Part shown: positions 1 through 13,000 of the stretch, piece by piece
Numbering within the stretch: the first letter of the stretch is position 1
How the letters are laid out: each line of letters opens with the position of its first letter
Notes under the pieces: generated by a model
Seen by the model: the letters and a program-made list of their open reading frames with translations, nothing else
Told to the model about the DNA's origin: nothing
Database searches by the model: none
NCBI GenBank assembly: GCA_947568835.1
Contig: OX387605.1
Coordinates: 5,766,001-5,830,000, forward strand
Direction: 5' to 3'
DNA length: 64,000 nt
Source of the DNA: Protonemura montana
Lineage: Eukaryota; Arthropoda; Insecta; Plecoptera; Nemouridae
Made by a program: the position numbers and the translations under genes

Positions 1-3000
1 ATTTATTTAATTTCTTTGTAATTGTGTTTGGCTTTGTTTGATGTTTGCCATGCGATGAAAAGCTGATGGGATCGTAATTACAATTTTGAGTAGGTAGGTT
101 TATTGATTGGGATGGTGGAAGTGAACCTGATAGGTATATCATATTCCAACATGTCCCTTAATTGGCATTGCCAAAATGGAATGCCTACGGATGGAATGTA
201 CTACTACAACCGAGACGAGAGTTAACATTAAAAAAAAAACAGCGATAATCGGCCAACCTCTTCAAAATCTCACCGAGTAAAATTTCCTAGATCGAATTAT
301 TTGCCAACCAGATCACAAAATACCACACTAGACACACCTATTACATAAACCATCGTCGTCCAAAATCTACATGACCCTAATTTCTTTTGTTTAATTCCAT
401 GTGGTCTTCCAACAGAAACCGACCAACGCAACCCACCTATTGTGGTCCAAACATAAATATGTCTGCACAGCAAGCAGAACATGACACCGCATGTCCGTGA
501 GGATTGTTCTGGTCGCCAACTAATATAATATTCCTCGGGAACAGAAGGGTGTACGGTGACACGGACGATGGCAACGTACCACTGAATAGAGAGGGGCCGG
601 TCGAGTACACTGCCGACACCGCGGCGCGGAGGGTATACGAGAGAAAACTCTCTCCTTTGGGAGATAACTCATCTGCTGACCGATCGCCTAGCCGCCCGCA
701 AGTCTATGGTGGCAGCGAATCGCTCCATTTCGTTGGCGAGCCGCTAGCTTCCAACGTCTATCTCGAACACGCGAAATAACAAGAGACAGATTTGTCAGGC
801 TTTGTTATAAGCGAACGAACCGCGTACTGGAGGCCGGCGCTGGTCACAAGGATCACTTTCCGAAACCTGCGCGAGATAAACGACTCGCCATTTATCATTC
901 AGAAAAGTGCGGTTTTTTTTTTTTGCTTCATTCGTTGGAGAAGCATTGTTTGTTTCTTGTTGATGGACCACGGTCTTTAGAAAAGTTTGTCAACCCATTG
1001 AAGAGTCCTCGTGTGAATCGTATGGAGTCCAGAGGAGGGGGAATCAAAACGTGTGGTCGTAGTACATAAACGGTATTGTAATTTTCAGCCCCAATTTCAG
1101 GAAAATAATAGAGACGAGTCCAACCAATCACAACATTCGTGGACATGGTTGGAAGTTGTAAAACATTGACAACAATGTTTTATGATATTATCTTTACTAA
1201 AAACAAACCCAGTATGTCCATCTTCGAACTTAATTGAACTAGGTTGAACGATCTCTTAGCCGTTTAGGTAAACTCCGATATTTAGAGAGATTTTGACCTT
1301 CAAAGTATGATGAATCTTGGGGACATCACATTTAGCAACCTTCATGTGTAATATTTCAAATTTCAATGCGATGCAGATGAGACTTATAATGCACATACTC
1401 TCCACCAAAGCTAGATGCATTCTATAGGCACTAATGTTAATTAGCACTAGACGCATTGAGCAGTGCGTACCGGCTAGTCGTTAGCGTACTGCTACGTGGC
1501 TAATTAGTAATTATCTACCAGACATACCTCGTCATAGTAGCGTTTGCAGTGCATTCATAAATTACAGTTTACTCAATTATATAGTTCTGATGACGAATGA
1601 TTTTTTTATCACATTTGACATAGATTAGGTTTTATTTTGGGCAGGTCTAAACTAAATTAAAAGAGAGAAACTTTACCCTATCTATAAAAGATATATAATT
1701 TTTCCTCATGTACCTAAACAGGGATTTCTATGTCTATGTCGACTGAACTGAGATTACATGCAATCTTAATAATTGAATTACAATTATTATTAATATTAAC
1801 TGGTGGACGTATTAAACCAAATTTCATACACTATTTAAATAAGACGCGTCGCAATTCAACATTTAACAAAATAAAGATTTATTCGGGGTTGTATTTCTCT
1901 AGCGGAAACCTAAAAATTGTCCTGATATCCTTGACTGGTTACTGTAGATCGTAATGCCGGGACTGTTCGGCTATCCATGCGTATTTGAACGTATTCAACA
2001 TATGATAGATTTTGTAAAAATAAAAGGCAGAAAAGTACCTATTCTGGTGATAATACCAGAATATATGCGACATTTTCCCACAAGAATTTCCCGACTATGG
2101 TCTATCTGACACCGGAGAAAAAAATTACTTACTTTTCAGAGCTCGAGGTTTCGCCTGCTTCCTTCGAGACATTGTAGTCTTCAGCAGCGACCACAGACTT
2201 ACAAAATTGTGTCTTCAAAACTTTTATTCACCCATAAAAACCTCTTGTTGACATTCCGCTCGAAGCACGTTGCGTTCGTCAAAATTCGAAGAAATGAGTT
2301 CACTCTTAACTACCGAACATCGTAATTCGAAAAGTATGTAATTAATACGCACACGAACAACGATGATTTCGATGAAAACACTGTGCTTTGCTTTTAAATT
2401 AAAAGTTTGTTATTGTTTCCTTGGTCCACTGCGCACTGTCAGAAACACGAGAAGTCTGTCGTGCCCACGTGGTTTTATAGTCAAACACTTTAACTCGAAG
2501 CACATGGTAGACTCGTATAGCATTCACCACAGGTGGCAATCATTCCGTAGATCACTCTTCAATAATTCCTTACTAATTTACCTGCTTTCGTTCGAAAATC
2601 AGCAAAACTTTCGTCGATGTTACTTCGCAGAGAACCACCGGTCGGTCGATCGCCGATTGCACAACCGTCCCGTTGCGAGTTGGGTGCAGGACTGAGAGCC
2701 GGCTTCCCTTATCACTCTTTATTCGACTTTATAGCGCGGTTTTCGCCCCTAGGATCTCCGCGCAGAAGCGAACCAACAGAGGGGCGCACGCACCTAGCAC
2801 GTTGCCGAAGCGAGATCTGGACCAAGGGGTTTTAGCCCTCGGGAATTGGCCTGCTAGAGGAAAACCAGTCTGAAGTTTGCGCGAATGTTGGCCGGCTGTG
2901 CTAGTGAGTAGACTAGCGGAGACGAGATGAACTATGTAGTCTACATTTGAACGAAATATAGAGCGCGCAGTGTATTCTTTGAAGGCCACGTGCTACTCCC

Positions 3001-3133
3001 ACGCAGTTGTGAAATGTCAGCTGACAGCTGGTGTGATAGGTTCAGTTCAGTGGTGGCTCGAGTGCTGGGAGTGATGGATTGGTGGTAATTCCTAGTTGAT
3101 TGAATAACTAGCTTTAGTTTCTCGACTCTTAAA
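1..3133. other. Intergenic region, no supported gene
   Basis: No exon chain or recognisable protein motif was found on either strand. The longest open frames (for example 504-779 and 2363-2695 on +) start partly from non-ATG codons, have no splice context and resemble no family I know. The stretch 2600-3130 is richer in G and C and lies directly before the F-box gene start, so it probably holds that gene's promoter and 5' untranslated region; this is inference from position only. Confidence 0.5.
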
Positions 3134-6100
3134 ATGACAACCACTGAAGTGCATTCCCCAGATGCACTTGTTGCATCTAGTTACCAATGTCCAGCTGCAG
3201 ATCTTCCAATTGAGGTAAATATATTTGTTTTAAATCGTGCAGTGAGTCGAACCTTGAAAAAAGTCAATGTTACTACCTGCTTTTAGGTGACCATGAGAGT
3301 GTGTCTTTGTCTGGCTGTAATTTGCTTGCAAATTAATTGGTTTGCATTTATTCAGGATAAAAATTGAGCCATTAGACTTCAAATTGCTTTGTTGCTATTT
3401 TTGGTAAAACTGACCATGGCAATATACAATGTTTCTATGCCCTTTTTTAAATTCCCTTAAGCATGATAAATTTCTTTATTTTCTTGCATTTTAAACATTC
3501 TTTTTGGTTTTCTGCCTTTGTAGGTTATTGTGCATATACTGAGCTTCTTGCCGCTATCGGACAGAGTCAGTGCTGGCCAAGTATGCCGCATGTGGAACGA
3601 AGCTTCACGAGACTTACAATTTCTGAACAAAGAAGCTACCTTACTTCACGACGAGATAACACGACCAATACAAGCATTTGAAAATAGCAATTACAGAATA
3701 TTACATCTAACTTTCAAGGAAGTAGAACTTGCGGATCGTAGATATGAAACATTTTTAGATAAAGTATGTCCAGAATTGAGATCACTTTCAATCCAAAACT
3801 GTGATCTTTCTGGAAGAAACTTGGTTGATATTTTGAAAAAATGTGTAAATTTAGAGTCTATGGGTGTGATAGGTTGCCGAGAGTTACTGATCTCAGGCCG
3901 TATTCTTGATATTGCTACTGACGTAGACCAGCTGCAAAAGACGTTAGTAAAGGTCAAAGAAATTTATCTAGACAACAACCGGTATCTGTCTGATTCGCTA
4001 TTTAACCGGTTCGTTAACATCGCTCCAAATATTGAGATTCTTTCGTTGTCCGGATGCCAAATCTCATTTCATAGTGGGCTTTATAAAAAGTTCTACCCTG
4101 CCAAACATGATACCCATTCTGGAGGCCCAGCAATAATCACCACAATGCTAGCTTCAGAAAGTGTTCTGACCTTCCACAACATCTTGGAATACGTAACTTC
4201 CCAAGCAGAAAAGATAAAACATGTTAATTTGGGCCACACTCTTCTTGACAACACGGGTCTGAGCAAACTAGCAGTGGTACCTTACCTTTGTCTCGAGACA
4301 TTCGAAGTCGCAGGTTGCAATCAACTTTCGAACACAGGAATTTTAGCTCTCACTCAACACCAAACTGCGATCGTCAAACTAGACCTTAACAACTGCACTC
4401 GAATCGTTGATCCATCAGTATTATCAATCTGTTGTTCACTGACCAACCTTACTAGTCTCAACTTAAAACGTTGCCGGGCAATCACTAACACCAGCGTGTT
4501 TGAACTGCGACATTTAAAGAAACTGAACGAGCTCGACCTTTCTCATTGTGAACTTGTTAACGCTGCCGGAATCCAATTAGGTCTTTGCTCATGGGTGAAT
4601 CCCTCGTTTCGGCGGCTTTGCCTGACTGCTCTGACACTGGACGAGGAGACAGTGTGCCTGCTGTCGAAGAACTTGCCTGGCTTGACCCACCTGGACCTGA
4701 GCTGGTGCTTCAATGCTATCACAGACCGCTCGATCCAAGCTATCTGCTGCAACCTGGTGTGGCTTCGGTCTCTGAAACTCGCTGGCTCGGACGAAGTCAC
4801 TGACGCAGGACTTACAGGAATGGGCATGTCTGCCGACGCCATTGACTCGCCCAGGCGGAATTTAGACAAAGGAAAAGAGAATGTCCATAATTTGTCTCAT
4901 GATAGAGACGATGTGAATGTTGAGAAGCCGGTTGCTAAGAATCAGATGCATAGCATTTCGCTTCGAAGTAAAGCCGAGCAAGATATCGTGAATGATGCCA
5001 AGAGGAAGTTGTTGGTCTCCCAGATGTGTGAAGATCAATACTTAAAATTGACGGGTAGCGGACATTCTCTCTCCTCGATACGAGGCCTGCGAGATTTGGA
5101 TCTGATGGGATGTAATCGGATCACGGACGTCAGTCTGAAATATGCATTCAACTTTCGTGAGCTGCAACATTTGAATCTTGGCCAGTGTCAGCAGGTATAA
5201 AAAAAACATTGGTAGAGGCCCTAACATTTTACAGGGTAGTTGTTTAAAAATAGTTGAGTTGGTTTTTTACATGATCCATGTCTCATTTTCCTTTCTAGAA
5301 ATATGAATCACCTTATCTTATAACTTGTTACAGTGACTTTAAATCCTTTAATGGTAGGACTTAAAAACTCTTTAGATGTGAGTAATTAATCAAATTGAAG
5401 TTAACAATAATTGTCCTGTTTCAGATTACCCACGTTGGCCTTGCACATCTTGCCTCCAACAATCCCAGCATTGAAACACTGGGAATGAGTCAGTGTTTCA
5501 ACATCACTGATGATGTGATCATAAGCATTTCTAAATCTCTCACAAGACTAAAGTTCCTGGATTTGCAGGTACACAATAGACTTTACATATGATACTACCA
5601 GAGTTGTTATGCTCTGGATGAAGTAATAATAAAAAGTAAGAAGAGTAAATAGAGATAGTAAAATCTTAGACAAACTACAACAGAACAATTAGGATGCTTA
5701 TAAGTTCCATTAGGTCTAACTAGCTGGTTTTTAAAAGAAGATACAAACTACCTGTTAGAAAATCGCTCAAATATTGGATATTTTGATACTTATCTTCACT
5801 CCTAAAAGTTTTCACCCAGCCCCACTGCTCTGCTTTGAGCTCAGTTTGAAGCAACAATATGTGTACATTTTGAGTCACTCCTTCGTTCACATGGTCTTTT
5901 CAACATGACCACAGTGACCTAGTGTTTTTCTTAACATTTTCATAAATTTATCAAAAAGCTCATAGTTCTAAAACATTTCTTCTTTTTCGTGTAGAGCTGC
6001 AACCAGCTTACGAACCGCAGTTTGATAGCAATTGGTCGCCACTGCAACCACCTTCAACATCTCGACGTGAGTAAGTGCCAGATGATGTCGCTGGAAGAAG

Positions 6101-6249
6101 CTGAAAGCCTCGAACACATAATACCGTCTCTGCACACGGTAAACCACAACGGGCTCATGCTAAAATGGCAACCACCTGAACCGCTCAAGCCGAAGAAGGC
6201 TCCTAAACCACCGCCAATGGTACTGAAGTACTTCATGAAGCGCCACTGA
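3134..6249 (+). CDS. F-box and leucine-rich-repeat protein (FBXL type)
   Basis: Four coding exons: 3134-3214, 3524-5194, 5425-5568 and 5995-6249, giving about 716 residues. All introns are GT/AG and in phase 0. The F-box starts at about residue 22 (LPIEVIVHILSFLPLSDR, then VCRMWNEAS) and is cut by intron 1. Many cysteine-containing leucine-rich repeats follow (motifs such as LDLSHC, LDLSWC, LDLMGCNRITD, LNLGQC), interrupted at about residues 450-530 by a hydrophilic low-complexity linker. The protein ends with a proline/lysine-rich tail. FBXL proteins bind SKP1 through the F-box and present LRR-bound substrates to an SCF ubiquitin ligase; the substrate here is unknown. The ATG has a good upstream AAA context and no in-frame alternative within exon 1. 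I cannot name the exact orthologue. Confidence 0.9.
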
Positions 6250-7076
6250 ACATGTTTTGCTGATCAGTGAATCGCCAGTCATTTCTGCTCTTCTCAAAAT
6301 AGATGCTAAACTAATCATTTTAATGCATTATCTAAGATTTCAATTGTAAACAGAGGCATGTGGTGTATTTTTGTATTCAAATGCAACGAAAAAAATCATG
6401 ATGTGTTTCCACTAGTCCCTACAATTGCTTTAACGTAGATGCTGCCAAAATATTTCATTGTGTACTTGTTGTGCTGGCAGTGGATATTGTATTCTAAATT
6501 AGCTTTATCTCTGAAGTACATACTCTGACTTTTCCTTTCAATTAGTGTATGGTTGAGATCAGACATGTTGATTATAGTTTAGCTAACTCCGAGTTGGTAG
6601 CTAGTATTGCCGTTTATTATTATTACAAGGGCTGATAAAATGTCTGTGCTGGTCGCATTCATTCAGCCTTTGCTCTGTTCATGCTATTTGCAAGTGATTT
6701 TTCTTCTAATGGCTTTAATACCAGTTCACATTGATTTGTTGTATCTGGTAGTTTGAATGACCTTCTACTTGAATACTTATTTATTTCACTTTTTCATATT
6801 TGGTTGTGTCCTTGTTGACATTAAACAGCAACAAAGGCTAGTATTGGCAGCATTTAATAACCAATACGTGGATAAATAGCAGAGAAGAAATGTACTCATA
6901 GAAATGATTGAAATAGTTGAAGCAAGTTTGACTTTTTATTAAAACGTTTAAATCTCACTAGAAAGTTATAATTATTTGCAACATTTAGCCCATCACACTT
7001 GTATTTATCTATCCCAAATCCAGGTGTCCTATGGTCCATATTATCTTCAGTTCTTTTCTCTACGTACTTAATATAC
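6250..7076. other. Convergent 3' region of F-box gene and ADAMTS
   Basis: The F-box gene (+) stops at 6249 and the ADAMTS gene (-) stops at 7077, so this AT-rich stretch must hold both 3' untranslated regions. No coding exon was found in it. An ATTAAA near 6820 could serve the F-box transcript, but this is weak. Confidence 0.5.
6935..6940 (-). terminator. Candidate polyadenylation signal of ADAMTS
   Basis: The + strand reads TTTATT, so the minus strand has AATAAA about 140 bases beyond the ADAMTS stop codon. It is a good positional candidate; cleavage site not determinable. Confidence 0.45.
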
Positions 7077-10000
7077 TTAAACATATGAGTTTTCTTCTGC
7101 TAATACTGTGTTGCTCAATTGCATAGGTCCCATCGATTCCATTTTCTCCTTCAGGTCAATGGGGTTATCGAAGTCGATTGATGAAAGGTTTTCTTTCCTG
7201 TAAACTTGCTCTTTAGGACGACCTGAAACCATGAAGTTATTGGTATTACTAACCGATAGCCTCTTGATAAACAAAACTAGACGTCAAAATGAATTATTTA
7301 GCCAAGTGTTGAACCTTTAGTTGCAGAGTTTTTAAGAAAGTAAAGTACCTGTGAATGGCAGCCTTGCGATAATCATGTCCAGTGTCGACTGGTCCAGTCT
7401 TGTGACTCTTCTCTGGGAGCCGACTCCACGTTTTGGCCGAATCAGCAAGGGCAGAGTGTATTCTGCATCATGCACAGGAGTATCGTCCAAAGCAAACTCC
7501 TGGCGACAAGAGAAAATTGACAGCAAGTATTTCATGGTTGCTACTTTTTGTATTTAGTTGAAGTTTTCATTTAATTCAACCATCTTAACCTTTGACCTTC
7601 AACCTTGAATAGGTTTCTTGCATTAACATCTGATCGATTACTTTCACAATAGTTGTGAAGTAATAATGTTTTAGCTACATTAATGCTGTAATTGAGATTT
7701 TTTTCTATCATTAATAATCTTCAGTACTGCAATGGACATTGAAACTCATTGACCTCTTGTCAAAGAAAATACAGCCCCTGTGCCTGTTTGATGCTGGTTA
7801 CCATAGACCGACCAGCTCAACTAACCAAGCACTTTCCGCTGACACAGAAGGCCTTTTTGTCTGCGACTCCACGGCTGCAGTCGGCCCCGAAAGGGAACCA
7901 GCCGTCCTCGCCATTGACCAGGTAGAAGCGGTGGTTGACGGTGTCATCTTGGCAAGCAACTCGGCACGGTCGATCGGGGTCCACTGCAGAGCATTACATG
8001 AGCATCTATCAAACCTCTAAACCAACGAAACAACGTAGAGCCTTCGAGCAGGCCAAATTCTTGCATTCGGCATCAGTACCAGACGGTACCAGCAAATATA
8101 CGGTGTGGTACTATTTAGCTGTTACAAAGTTCAGACTTTCAGGGATTTTTTTTTTGCATTTGCCCATCTTTACTGACTCTGTAAGCATTTTGGGTAAAAA
8201 CTTTTGCTGAAACTTTTGGTGAAAATGTTGGTCATCTACTTGACATGTGTTTATTACGTTTGGACGGCGATATCTGCATGCCAATGCCAGAGAGTCTGCG
8301 GACACGCTCCCTGTATTTGGTGCACACTGCAGTTGCATGCTCGAAGGGTGTTTTTAATCGGCCGCAACCCTGTGAACATAGTTAGCATTTAAGGCTATCA
8401 GATCATGAACTCAGTGGTGTGTTAAAAATTTAGTCAACAACATGCAAAATGGTAAAAAGTGGCCAAGAACTTGACACTGGTTATGAGATGCTATGGTTAT
8501 GGGTTTTACTTTTATCTTATCAGGAAAGCAGAGTCCAAAACAATTTAAATGAAACGTAGATATCAACAAATAGCGTGTGTAATCAAGTGAAATCTTATCA
8601 GTGCCGTTAGCAAGTTCCTTTGTTTTTAAATGGTACTTCATTTTCTTGACGCTAATTTTTGGATACTAAATATTTTACTGTCCCCAGTCAGATTGTATCA
8701 AGTTAGCAAGGTATTTCTTGAAATTTCTAGTTATCTAATCATAATTAGAACTGAGAAATATTGTTACAATGCAGACTGCCAGCCGATGGCACTTGATGCA
8801 GTTCTTTTTTACAAATCTCTACAAAAAAAATGAGAGTTCAAAATATCAATACAAGTATATCAATGGTTGAGATAAGCATGGTTGATGGAATATTTTGGTC
8901 GGTTTAGTAGTCATCAGTTGGCAATTTTGGAGAAGACAGTTTAGACTCTGTATAAACTCACTAACCCAAATCTGTTCTTAATTTAAACCGAAACGGGCAT
9001 CAATTTGAAGAGAAATGCAATAATTTCTGGCGAGCTTCGCATACCAATTTGTCAGGCTGACAAAGCTGAATGCTGGAGACGCTGTTGGCCTTGCAGTCCG
9101 GATCACCCCAACACTGCTTGTCTTTGGCAACAACAAGTCGCAGCCCCTTGCCCGGGGCCAGACAGTTGAAGTGGCACCCGCTGGAAGGTGCCCAAGCCCG
9201 AGCCCCTGGAATGCCTTGGCGCCGCCCACTCTTGAGCCGAAACAGCGAGGAATCTCGCACTCGTAGCCTACCCACAACGCGTGGGCATGCATCCGGAATG
9301 TTGGCGAAGATAGCCGCGTCGTAGCGGTCGCACACAAACTCCTGCGCCACGGAAAAAAATTGTGCGATTTGTGAAAAAAAATTGTATATTTTCTCGATAA
9401 TGATCCTGATCTTATTGAATTCAAATTTTAGTTTGCCCATCCAGATTGAATTGATCTAGGCTACGTTATTTCAAAGATCCTGTCAACTTACCTCGCATCT
9501 TCCCGCAATGCAATAAGTTGGCTTGCCATATCTTGACCGACGACTTTGGCACGAGGTTCCATCCGGGAACGTCCACCCTCTACTTTTGGAACCACCGTTC
9601 CTTTTGTAGCACCAAACGGTGCATGCCTCTTCCGCTGAAAGATAAACCAAGAGTTGTTACTAAATTGACATGACGGTGGAACCTGGTAAATCCAAATTTT
9701 ATCCAACACAGATGAGTATCACGGTTTAATTTAGGTGGAGTATGATAAAAAAGAGTGCAGTTTTTGGGACACATGGACTCATCCTACAGCACAGAGTGTG
9801 CTAACTTGTGGAGCTGAAATTGAATTTTTCTGTTAAATCTTTTATCAGTACGTACTGACATTAAATTGATATCAGATTTGTGTTTTGGATCCATTAGGTC
9901 GCCCACAATCCCTGTCATCCCATTTACCCTTAACAGCAGTCATACAATGATGGTTATTAGACTCATGTCTACTTGATTTATCCTTAGCACTAGTTTCAAG

Positions 10001-13000
10001 AAAAACTATTTGAAATGGGTTTTGAATGCTAAGTAAAGGACAACTTTACTTAGTTTAGTCCTTAGTCCTTTACTTAGTCCTTACTTTACTTATTCCTTTA
10101 CTTAGCATTCAAAACCCATTTCAAATAGTTTTTCTTAGCAGTCATACAAACATATTTTATCACAAAAAATTGTCCACACTGTCTTTAATAAAACTTAAAA
10201 GTCGTCTTACGATCAGAGCTGATCCTCTGCAGGCCAGTGCCGAGCACCTCGGTGTCGATCTTGCTGGCACGCGCACAGATCTGGTCTGCAAAGTCACGGA
10301 TCGTTGTACGCTGCACATTGCCGCACTGTGCAGCTTCGCATGCCTGGTAGCGCATATCCTTGCCCTGGCACGCCTGGCCACCGTTCTCTGCACGCGGGTT
10401 GTTACAGCGACGGGAAGCAATCATGATGCCTGTGCTACCGCCCTCGAGTCGACCTGCAAGTGAGGATTTGTAGTTTGCATTCTTGTTGGCATCTAGCTTT
10501 CCCTGACACTGGTCTTCGAAGGATTTAGAAATATGTCTGGTATGATAAAAATAATGGAAGGTATGGTGAAATAAGATACTCGCAAGTTGAGAAGCAGTTA
10601 TTGGGTACTAGAGTAAATAAGCCAAATACCAGACAAAAAGGAAGAAATGTTGACAATATGCAATTGCTTTCATGGGAAGAGCAATGAGATCGGTCGAGAC
10701 TGTATAGATGAAACAGCGGTGAGACTTGTGACTTAGTACATATTTCTAAAAAAAAATTGCACCCACCAAGATTTATTGCAAATCAAATTATCAGCTTTTC
10801 TTCATCTTTATCCCAAACCATGGAGAGAGTGTCAAGATCTCACCCTCATTGTCATAAAGACAGCCGGAGGCACAGTCCGAGAAGACTGACCACTCGCTCC
10901 AGCCGCCGTCGACCCTCTGGTTGGCTGAGAAGCCTGCCTGCAACGCCGAAAGACCTCGGCCGACGCAACGTCCACTGCGACACCACTACAACATGGAGGG
11001 TTGGGTCAGTTAGGGGCTAGCATGGCTGGATGGAAGGGTTGGTCTTGTCTGTAAGCACATCCTGTGGATCGTATGTCCTGACTGTTTGCATGGACGTAAC
11101 ATTTCGATAAAGATGAGTTCTCAAAGACAATTCGATCGCCAACACGGCAACTGCACAATGAACAAATACATTGACATGTTTTTTTAAATGTGCTGGAGAA
11201 ATATTTTCGCCAGACATTATCCCCTACTATTCTAACTACTGACTTTTAGAGTATTACCGTTGAGGTATTACTGTACTTTTAAAACAAAAAAGTTACAGAA
11301 TATTGTTTGTCTCTCTTATTATTAAGTGCAAAGATCATCATAGTGTCACTGTTCACCTTCTCAGTGCCGCACAGAGTTCCCTCCAACGCAGGATGAGAGG
11401 TCCAAGTGTAACGCTCACGTTGGCAGTGCAGATCCCGGCACACATCGTAGAGCTCCTGTTTGGTCGAGTGTGCGCTGCCGCGGCCATACTTGAGCATACC
11501 TGACCGAACACAAGCAACACTCGTCGGAATGCGTCCTCGCATTTCTTACAAAATCATGCCATGCGTCTGTGAATACTCTCGATTGACAGATCGGTCGCCT
11601 TGTTTATGTACGAAGATCACGTCAGAATATCCGGATGCAAGGCGATTCCATTCTGAGATACTTCAAGATCTCAAGGTCATTACTGAACTGATAAGGAGTA
11701 GGTGCTGTTCACTAAATTTGGCCCTCAGACGCCGTGTCTTATCCATATACCATCTTATGCAGACTAGGTTTTTCTAGCATCTCAAACCGACTCTTAGAGC
11801 GGCACAGATAATTTCATTTTAATTGGCTTGAATATTTTAAGATTTTCTCCAATTCTGACCTCGAAATGTAACGAGTGATTCTTTTTCGATGTCTCTCTCT
11901 TTATCAATCGCGATGTAAATTACACATAATGAGAGAATTCCATCAAACGAGATCTAAAATGCCCTTCTAGTGAAGGATTCGTCCAATTTCGCCCTCTCTA
12001 TGGCACTCACATTGCTGGTTGGCGTCGAACCGCTCTCCGGGCAGCGTCCCCTCCGCGCTGTGGTCCAACTGCTCCGAAGACTTGCTGTGGTCGAGCAGGC
12101 ATCGGGACTGTGGCGCGCTAGACCAGAAGAAAGACAATCAACACCAACCTTCACTGCACCACGATTTGGTCAGCCATCGAAAAGCGCTCGTCTCTTATCT
12201 TACTCAAGGAACATCTGCAGATATTTCTGGCTACAAGAGGACCAAGTGATCTTGCCGCTGCCTAGCGTCGGTGACATGATGTAGCTTCCAGGATCGCATT
12301 CGTTGTCCGCCAGAGGCCCGTCGTGGCGCATTCCCAGGCTGGAACGAAACAACGCCGTCGTTACTTTTCACTTCATTTCATAACGCTCTCATACGTTCAA
12401 AAACTGCCATGTAATGAGCCAAAAAGTAAAAAAAACTCCAGCGTATACGTCTTTAGTTGGAGATCACTATGATGTGAACATTGCATTTTTTGGCTTGCTT
12501 TGAATAGAAGGGAAATGTCAATCTTCCTCAATATAAAATGGAAGCTAATCTATGCTGAGGAAATCTGATTTGTCCATTGAATAGGTATACACCATGAAAG
12601 TGTAAATTACTAAGTATAAGCTTGAATCAAGACTATGATCACAATAACTACATGCCATTATGCTATAGGGCAGTTCTCTGCTTCACGTGCATTCCAGCGA
12701 ACAAATGAGTGACTAACTGCAAGTACAAGTAATCAGAGTGGTGCTCACTTATGTCCTATCTCATGAGCGACGACGTAGACGCTCTCGAAGTGACGCCCCT
12801 CGTTGACGGTGCAGCTGCTGGTGGGGGTGCACATGCCTGCGACGGGTGCCAGCCCTACCACCTGGCTGCTGACCTTGCCGCCCTTGCTCACCACGTAAAG
12901 GTCGAGCCCTTGGAAGAAAAATACCACATTCATATTGGCAGGGCGTCTGAATTTTAGGCTCTTTCAAAATTAAATTCTATAATCCTATAACAGAACTCGA

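Noticed and set aside
504-779. 91-codon + strand frame near the left end
   Set aside because: No family resemblance, no splice or promoter context; treated as chance.
10160-10463. + strand frames over 10160-10463 and similar overlaps elsewhere
   Set aside because: They are shadows of minus-strand ADAMTS exons, which show thrombospondin and cysteine-rich motifs.
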